From Triplophysa rosa (taxonomy: Eukaryota > Chordata > Actinopteri > Cypriniformes > Nemacheilidae): 64,000 nucleotides of DNA. Of this stretch, positions 57,366 to 64,000 are shown piece by piece. The stretch's first letter is position 1, and every line of letters starts with the position of its first letter. The stretch is taken from NCBI RefSeq assembly GCF_024868665.1, contig NC_079900.1:18247165-18311164 (forward strand), given 5' to 3'. Below the pieces are notes generated by a model. The model saw only the letters and a program-made list of their open reading frames with translations. It did not search any database and was not told the DNA's origin. Position numbers and translations under genes: made by a program.

Positions 57366-59026
57366 CCTAATTTATCCATTTGTATAACAATAATGTCCTT
57401 TTAATGTCCTGTTTATGTGATGACCTGCACTTGTGTTTTTTTAATGATGATAACAGACGAATACTTGAGCTACAACTGTTAGGCCTGTGTTACAAAACTT
57501 TAAACCTCTGCAAAAAAATGTTAACGTACAGCCCTGCCAATACAAGACTAAAATCGAAGCAAGAACACCATGCATTACACATATAAATACATTGAACATA
57601 TATTTGACCTTTAAATCATAATTTTTTCAGTGTAGACTACAAAACACTACGAGAAACAGAATGTTTAAATTCAACTTCCCGTCAGTGTAATGGTGCATTT
57701 TGCATCGTACCTTTGTACGAAATGATAGTGTGGGACCACCGCGAGCTGAACTGAAGCCATCATCCAGAAGACTTCACCTCTTTGAGCTCTCCTCCTCCTC
57801 CCGGAGCCCGTATCTGAAGTAAATGAGACCGAAAATACCGTCGCACTGCCGGGGTGCAAAAGATGTTTCAGTTCCAACACAAATGAGTTTGGAGATTGAC
57901 AAGTCTAGGACCTTTCATCTTTTTATAGCATCTGTTGAGAAGATCTTTGAGTCACTACACAAAGTTTTGCAGCATCGGTGTGTATTACACCTCTCCCTCG
58001 ACAGCTCTGAATCTAGATACACGTTTCCCAGTTAGGTGTGAGGTTCATTTATCACCATGTGCCAGCCTTGCAGTCTATTTCGGTGTAGTCGATGGTCTAA
58101 TTGTTGTCGCCCTTTTAGGCCAGATCGATATTATCAACAGATTGATTATTATTTAATTTCATACGCCGCAATTACGGCTAGACATAAAACAATACGTTTA
58201 CAAGGGCAGGTGAGGCAAGTGCAATCGTACCTTGTTGTTGACAAGTGCCTAATATTGCTTAAGCTTGTATACTGTAAATCATTCATTAAAAATGTGAGCT
58301 AAAATGAATGTAGAAAGGATAACAGATTTTAAAGGTGTCAGATGGAAAGAGTTTTAATTCATTTTACTACTGCCAGGGCTGTTCACTTACTCCCACGGCA
58401 TGAGGTATGTGTGGATGGATTCACGGTTAACTCTTTAGTGTAGACTTTCTCTCACAGGTGAGTGCAGTTGCCGACTGGTCATTAAAGCTCCGACATTCTC
58501 AGAAGAAATCTGAGCAGCTGAAATATTCATGATTTGTAATACGGCGGAGGCAGAATTAAGCCATTCCTTCTTATCAGGACAGGAAGTGAATTGCAGTTTA
58601 TAGGTCTGTTCACAGGATCAGGGGTGGTCTGTGACTTTGTTTATTACTGCACACGATGGTGTGACTGGTAGATAATTCACAGTTTGACACTCATAGTGAT
58701 CCGCATAAGCACCTTTTTATTAACTAATTTTAATTTTATGGGATTTAAAACCCTTATATGTCATAAGTAGAGAAAAACAGGAAAGTAGATATCCATGAGA
58801 AGATTTTCATTAGTTATTTCTTTAGGATAGACAGAATTGTTTTTATTGAAAATTCAACACATTGCTGCTGATTTCTTGGCTGTTTTCTGTACATCTGTTC
58901 GTATATTTTAAAAAAGGTGATTGACTGCTCTTCGTGTTGTTTTTTTCTCCTGTCTAAGTGGGTGGTAGAATAGCATGTAAACTTGGTTGATAGTCAGAAG
59001 TTTGGGTTAAGTGAGACTAAAGCATT
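57366..59026 (+). other. hs3st2 intron 1, gene-free stretch
   Basis: No exon or repeat recognised. Frames at 57380-57586, 57671-57880, 57823-58035 and 57935-58302 overlap in several phases without domains. Confidence 0.5.
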
Positions 59027-59437
59027 CTGTATACATTTCTTTGTTCTGATGAACACAAAGAAAGATATTTGGAACAATGTTAGCTGCTGACAGCATTGAC
59101 TACCAGAGTAGGAAACATTTAAATTGTAGTTAATAGTGCTCCAGAACTGTTTGCTATCCTAAATTCCTCAAAATATCTTCTTTTGTGTTTAACAGAGCAA
59201 AAAATGATACAAAAATGATTTCCCAGAATTGTCAGTTGCTGACATTCTTCCAAATATCTTTCTTTGTTTTCAACAGAACAAAGAATGTATTAGGGGTGTA
59301 ACGATACACTACTTTGCCGATTCAATACTATCCCGATACTTGTGTGCCGATTCAATATATATTGCGATTATTGAGTATTACGATTTTATAACTATTGCGA
59401 GTCGATACTTGATCATACCATTGAAGAGACTGTATAT

Positions 59438-60175
59438 CCGGGCTATTCAATTGGCGGCCCGCGGGCCGAAACCAGCCCTCGATGTAATTTGTTCCGGCCC
59501 TTCAAGTAGCATAGTGTGAAAAAGAATCTGTAGAATAAATTTAGTTCAGTCGGGAACGGACCCTACAGTACTGAAGTGACGCGCGCCTGTTCGATTCAGC
59601 ACGAGCTGCAGCAACACCAAGCAGGAGTCACGTGACGTTAGGCGAGTAGCGCGACTCACAAGCCTTCTGTCCTGTGGGACGCGGTGAACAGGACGATGAC
59701 GGATGATAACTTTTATTAGTGTCTTATGGGGCAAAAATGTAAAAATACAACATACGGCCCTAAGATTGAATCACGGATTTCAGGCATTAAACAGATTTTG
59801 CTGCATAACGCGGAATGGCACAAAATCTTTCAAATGTATTATGTAAGATTCTATTATTTCTATTTTTATTTTCCCCTGTATGGTTCAACTAAAAAGCCTG
59901 CAGTATCTACTGCAGGCTTTTAATATAGTTTATAAGTGAATACTGTAGTATACTGAAGTATTTTTTTCATGTGGGCAAATATATTACTATTGTAGAGTGA
60001 AGGACGGAAAATGCAGAAAAATTAAAACAGAAAAAAACGGAATTTGGGAAAAAATCAAACGGATTTCTTATTGTTGTTGTGTCATCCCTCATATTGCAAG
60101 CCATATCTCTCCGGCCCCTCATTTGGGATGCTTTTCATGAACTGGCCCCCATGACAAACTAATTGAATAGCCCTG
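59438..60175. mobile_element. Non-autonomous hAT (738 bp) with perfect 8-bp target duplication
   Basis: The ends ccgggctattcaatt and aattgaatagccctg form a 15-bp TIR with one mismatch. Identical octamers ctgtatat flank it (59430-59437 and 60176-60183), a clean hAT signature. Left subterminal cggcccgcgggccgaaac is a feature of a known vertebrate hAT terminus style. The interior includes a 14-bp-arm hairpin (59892-59921) and AT-rich DNA shared with 57120-57365. No transposase frame. It is the innermost layer of the A / TAGGGGTGT / hAT nest. Confidence 0.88.
59892..59921. repeat. Perfect hairpin, 14-bp arms, 2-nt loop
   Basis: aaaagcctgcagta (59892-59905) and tactgcaggctttt (59908-59921) pair exactly around tc. 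It lies inside the hAT at 59438-60175. No function known. Confidence 0.85.
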
Positions 60176-60727
60176 CTGTATATTATGAGTCATATTAACA
60201 AAAACAATGAATCACATCTTTCTGAACTTTTATTTCAGGAGCATACACATACACAGTGTATATTTTAAAGTACCTTGAACCATGAAACTCAGTGTATGGC
60301 AGAGTTTGCATACCGTTTTAGTCATGTCTAGCGCTGCTTTTCCCGGTAAAGTGTCAAATCCAAAGTGTTTCCACACTTAGGATTTGAACCGTGAAGGTGC
60401 CGAAATAATTTCCGAGCTTTGATCCGCTGACTCGGCCATGATTTTTGCGTCCTCGCGCCATCTTAAAACGGATACGACGTCGTCTAATACAGATACAAAC
60501 ATATGCTTTACGCCGTCTGTTGGAATAAAAGTGGTAACTCCACCACCGCTTAGGAGAAGTAAAGTAAAAAAAATCGATTCTGAGATAAACCAATCGAGTT
60601 TTAAAAAGAAATGCGATAGTTAGGTGAATCGATTTTTCCCAACACCCCTATGTATACAGGTTTGGAACAACTTGAGGTTAATTAATTCCTGACAGAATTT
60701 TCATTTTTGGGTGAACTGTTCCTTTAA

Positions 60728-62565
60728 ATGACTTTTGTAGTCTACCCACAACATTGTACAACATTTAAATGCTAATATCACACACAAATCGATTGTGCCT
60801 TCTTTTTATGGCCATTGATTTACCCTCTACAATAAAAACACAGATATCTGTATAAAATGTTAATTTGTGTTTGACATTACTGTGCAAACAAACGATTAGC
60901 GATTCATAACTTTTTTACGAGGTGGTTAGGGGTGGGGCTTCATTCTTCTTTTTCTAAAACTCTTCGTTGTTACTACACGACTCACATCGTTCAAATGACA
61001 TTTTCTTGTAAGATCAGGTTGGCATACAAACAATACAACATACTCTGCATACGGGTAGTTGACAAATAAACCATGTGGTGTGACAGCAAAAAAATTGAAA
61101 ACAAACTGTTAATAATATATTATTTTATATTATTCATATTTATAATATGAAACTGCATTAGAGAGATTCATCTTCATTGTTATTGTTGTTTTATCTTTTC
61201 TGTCACATCACATGCACGGTATATATTTTCTCACGGTATATAAAAATCTGTAAAAAGCACATTTAGACACAGTCGTCTTGCCGCCCTGCAAACCAGATCA
61301 ACTGTATATAAAACTTTGAAAGCACAAGAAACTTGAAAGCAGGTAAACACACAGCAGTCCAGCTTAAATCTTGAGTAAACTGTGAAGCCAGGATATTGTA
61401 AACTGGTCTCATTAAAGACTTTGGGCTGATATGATATGCATCTGAACTCAGACAGGATATGAGTCTCGCCGTCTAAATCACTGTGTGTTTATGTCCCCAC
61501 AGCTTTGTCATAGTGATTGATGTTTTCCAATTTAAATAACAATCAGATCAGCACTTGCACCAACATAACTGCCCAATCCTCCGTCTGCGCATAAAGAACT
61601 TTAATTAGCACAATGAAGCTTAGATTAATTATATAGAAATAGGAGCATCACAGCCCAGTTAGTAATTGAAGATGTTGGTATGGACAAGACTTACAGCTAA
61701 TGCAATATTGCTGAGCGTCAGAGCATACATTATGGTCGGGTTAAGCTTAATAACCTTTGATTGAGTCATTAAATGTCTATGGTGGGTTCTCTAGACACAG
61801 CGAAGAGCATGTTTAATAAGCCCGAGTTGTCACACATAAATGGATTAAACTCACTAAACAAAAACGTGCATTGAAGTCTGAATCCCAAACAGCCTCAGAT
61901 ATTTAATTCTAGGTTTGTACATGCCTAGCATTGTTAGACAGGTCAGGTGTGCTCGAGCGCATGAAAGTACTAGATGAAAACTCAGACTTTATTCTCAACC
62001 CTTCTCAAACGGCATCAGGAGGGAGCTTAGTACATCACATCGATCGAACATCTAAAACTGACCTTTTCAGCAGAGTCTGCTAGACGTTTCTGATCTTCAA
62101 CATGCTGGTCTCGAATTCTTATGAGTTTTAATTTGAAGCAAGGGGTCAGGGAAACACACTGACATGAATATGGTATAAGACACTGTGGTATGCAGCAATC
62201 AAAGCAGAGATTTACCTGAAGGTTTTGTCAAATCCTCATGAGGTTGCATGAGAACAGTGTTTAAATATTAACCATGTTATATATACAGTATAGTGAAATA
62301 GAAAAAAATGCCTGCAAAGTCAGTCAAAGTCGCATTCCTAATATTTAACCCTATAAAAAGAAATCAAAAATCCTAGAAAGCAATAAAATTAAATGGAGAC
62401 TTTTTGCTTAATCTGCTTCACATATTTTGTTTTTGAGAAAGAAAGGTCCTCTAACTGCGCTGACATATGCAAAGATACCAAAGCCTACAATTACAAGACA
62501 GAGATTACAATATGAACTCAAACATTTCTCATTATATCCGTTACATGAATTTTATAGCTTTGTGC
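60728..62565 (+). other. hs3st2 intron 1, gene-free stretch
   Basis: No exon, transposon boundary or structured motif recognised. Confidence 0.5.
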
Positions 62566-62660
62566 TAGGGATGCACCAAAATGAAAATTCTTGTCTGAAA
62601 CCAAACACAATGAAACTGAATCTCGAACACGGTTTTGGATTACTATTGGATTACTATAGG
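62566..62660. repeat. One end of a hAT-like element (TAGGGATGCACC)
   Basis: tagggatgcaccaaaatgaa followed by gtctgaaaccaaacacaatg resembles a fish hAT terminus with GAAACCGAA-like subterminal repeats. No partner end was found before the next repeat, so the copy is truncated. Confidence 0.5.
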
Positions 62661-62679
62661 CTACTTCAAAAATATATAT

Positions 62680-62860
62680 ATTTTTTAACAGTGTACTATA
62701 ATTTTAGCAGCATATAGCATACGTCATTTACTAGCACATTTACTACAATTTACGAAAGTAAATAATATAGTATACTACAATTTTTTCATGTGGGTATGTC
62801 ATAATTTGTCCAAGGTAACCAGACTTTTATTTTGATGGGTTATCGCAAAGACATGTTTAA
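62680..62860. repeat. Repeat fragment related to 57120-57365
   Basis: atatagtatactacaatttt and ttttttcatgtgggtatgtc match words in the hAT interior near 59945-59975. ccagacttttattttgatgg is the reverse complement, with substitutions, of the sequence near 57100-57120. Boundaries approximate. Confidence 0.5.
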
Positions 62861-63156
62861 CGGTAGCTTTTCTTTAATGAAACGTGGCCGGGATGCAAAG
62901 AATGTACCTTGACAGGTTGCAAGGAACTGGCCTGGGAACTGTGTGAATGCGACCACAGTATGATGTCACAGCATGTCAGGAGCTGCAGGGGTATTGTCAG
63001 ACCACCCGCTCCCGTCTAAAGTACACTACCGAGTTACCGATCGCTATCGTCTTTTGTTTGGATATTTATTAGTCCTGCACTTCTTTTTCAGGCACAATAA
63101 AATGCTTCAACACTGCCAACATATTTGCTGCATTTATAAAACGTGTGGGCCTCTTA

Positions 63157-63384
63157 GGCCCGATTCACATTTCGCGTCTAAAAACGCGAGCCGCGCCTCT
63201 TTATCCTTCAAATGACCCACGGTGCGCGCAAATTATTTCCATCTCGGTGCGGCGCTAACGCGCCTAGAAAAATGTGCGGCGCACCACGCGACCGCGTCGC
63301 CCCCTATTTGCGCGTGCCTACAGCGCGTCTACATTTAAAATACCGAATATGCGCGCGGAAAAGACGCGAAATGTGAATCGGGCC
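63157..63384. mobile_element. GC-rich 228-bp MITE with 23-bp perfect inverted ends
   Basis: ggcccgattcacatttcgcg at 63157-63176, continuing for three more bases, is the exact reverse complement of the last 23 bp (63362-63384, ending gaatcgggcc). The interior is packed with gcgc, cgcg and gcggc words and is far richer in CpG than the intron around it. No target duplication is obvious. Overlapping frames at 62973-63215 and 63274-63468 are by-products. Confidence 0.85.
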
Positions 63385-64000
63385 GTCTACGCTGGTTGCT
63401 ATTTGAGCGCATCATCAAAAACGTCATTGTTCAGGAAAATTAAATTGTTCATTCTACACCCAAAGTGATTTGTTTGCAAATTATAGCCAAATTATAGAAC
63501 ATTCAGTGCATCTCATTTGTGCCTGTTTTGATTTCTTAATGCAGTTTCAAAAGAAACAAAGGAAGGCTTCTGAGCTATAAAAGAACAACCTCCAAGCACT
63601 AATATTTTTATTAGTATTACACACAGAATGAAATATTGTATGTTGATGGTAAAGTTGCCTTTGTAGAAGTGGATCAGTAGAGTTTCTGTGTCACTGCTTT
63701 CCTCTTTGTTGCAAACGTGCGTGGTCATTTATTAGAGAAACAAACTGCAATGTGTGGCACATAAAGGTGCAGAACACAAGTACTCATCTCAGCAGGCAGG
63801 TCGGCCGAAAGCCTTTTTAATCAGAATCAATGACCGCAGTAGGAACGGCACATTGGTTTGCACTTAGCGCGGCATGCAGACTCGTCAGATTTTTCTGTCT
63901 GAAGTTGTGTTTTTTGCATTTGTCGTCAAGCTCGAAATGTGGCCCCGGAATAGAGATGTCTGGCATCACAAAAGACCTGTAGGAGACTTTTAATTTGAGG
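63385..64000 (+). other. hs3st2 intron 1, end of window
   Basis: No exon or repeat recognised. The second hs3st2 coding exon is not present before the window ends. Confidence 0.55.

Larger units (their letters stand above)
59291..60650. mobile_element. DNA transposon with TAGGGGTGT ends inside family A
   Basis: Starts taggggtgtaacgatacact and ends cccaacaccccta, and is flanked by tgtat on both sides (59286-59290, 60651-60655). The left subterminal part carries repeated gattcaata and cgatact words. The right subterminal part has several cgatt/aatcg words. The ends resemble AGGGGTGTAACGATAC-type hAT termini, but a clean 8-bp duplication is not visible, so the superfamily is tentative. Split by the hAT at 59438-60175. 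No transposase readable. Confidence 0.72.
59027..60727. mobile_element. Family A MITE, copy A6, split by nested hAT elements
   Basis: The left part begins at acatttctttgttctgatga (left TIR lost) and runs through gaacacaaagaaagatattt and attgactaccagagtagg to caacagaacaaagaatgta at 59289. Family A resumes at gtatacaggtttggaacaac (60652) and ends gggtgaactgttcctttaa at 60727. The 1.36-kb gap is the element at 59291-60650. Confidence 0.82.

Noticed and set aside
1..64000. CRISPR arrays, operons, phage or integron structures
   Set aside because: No regular short repeats with unique spacers and no compact coding. The window has vertebrate gene and repeat architecture.

Overview
The window looks like vertebrate nuclear DNA from a teleost, most likely a cyprinid. 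Introns are present, long open frames are almost absent, and there is a dense layer of short inverted-repeat transposons, hAT and Tc1 relics and 5'-truncated LINEs of kinds I associate with carp and zebrafish relatives. The organism call is inference. There is no prokaryotic gene structure, rRNA, CRISPR array or intact tRNA gene.

One protein-coding gene is clear: the first coding exon of hs3st2 (heparan sulfate glucosamine 3-O-sulfotransferase 2) on the + strand at 50817-51364. It ends at a GTAGGT splice donor after codon base 2. The remaining 12.6 kb to the window end is read as intron 1, with the rest of the sulfotransferase domain beyond the window. Upstream lie a perfect CRE palindrome, a TATA-like box and a leader with at least five upstream ORFs. 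One encodes a 46-residue peptide with a long hydrophobic segment and another overlaps the hs3st2 start codon.

From 1 to about 50 kb the sequence is intergenic or upstream regulatory DNA filled with transposons. The commonest element, here called family A (about 340-420 bp, TTAA-flanked ends AGGGATAGTTCACCC), has seven or eight copies. Several form nests whose order of insertion can be read: 13.1-13.6 kb, 14.5-15.8 kb, 22.7-25.5 kb (A interrupted by a LINE, a 236-bp element and a 401-bp element) and 59.0-60.7 kb (hAT inside a hAT-like element inside A). Two truncated LINEs (22.7-24.4 kb and 35.5-37.2 kb, both minus strand) keep decayed reverse-transcriptase C-terminal frames.

The most notable non-gene, non-transposon signal is a cluster of nuclear-receptor half-sites at 17046-17131, with one DR1 and one DR5 arrangement, about 34 kb upstream of hs3st2. 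It is a candidate distal retinoid or other nuclear-receptor element. I found no convincing new protein system. The informative parts are the hs3st2 leader, this half-site cluster and the nested transposon stratigraphy.
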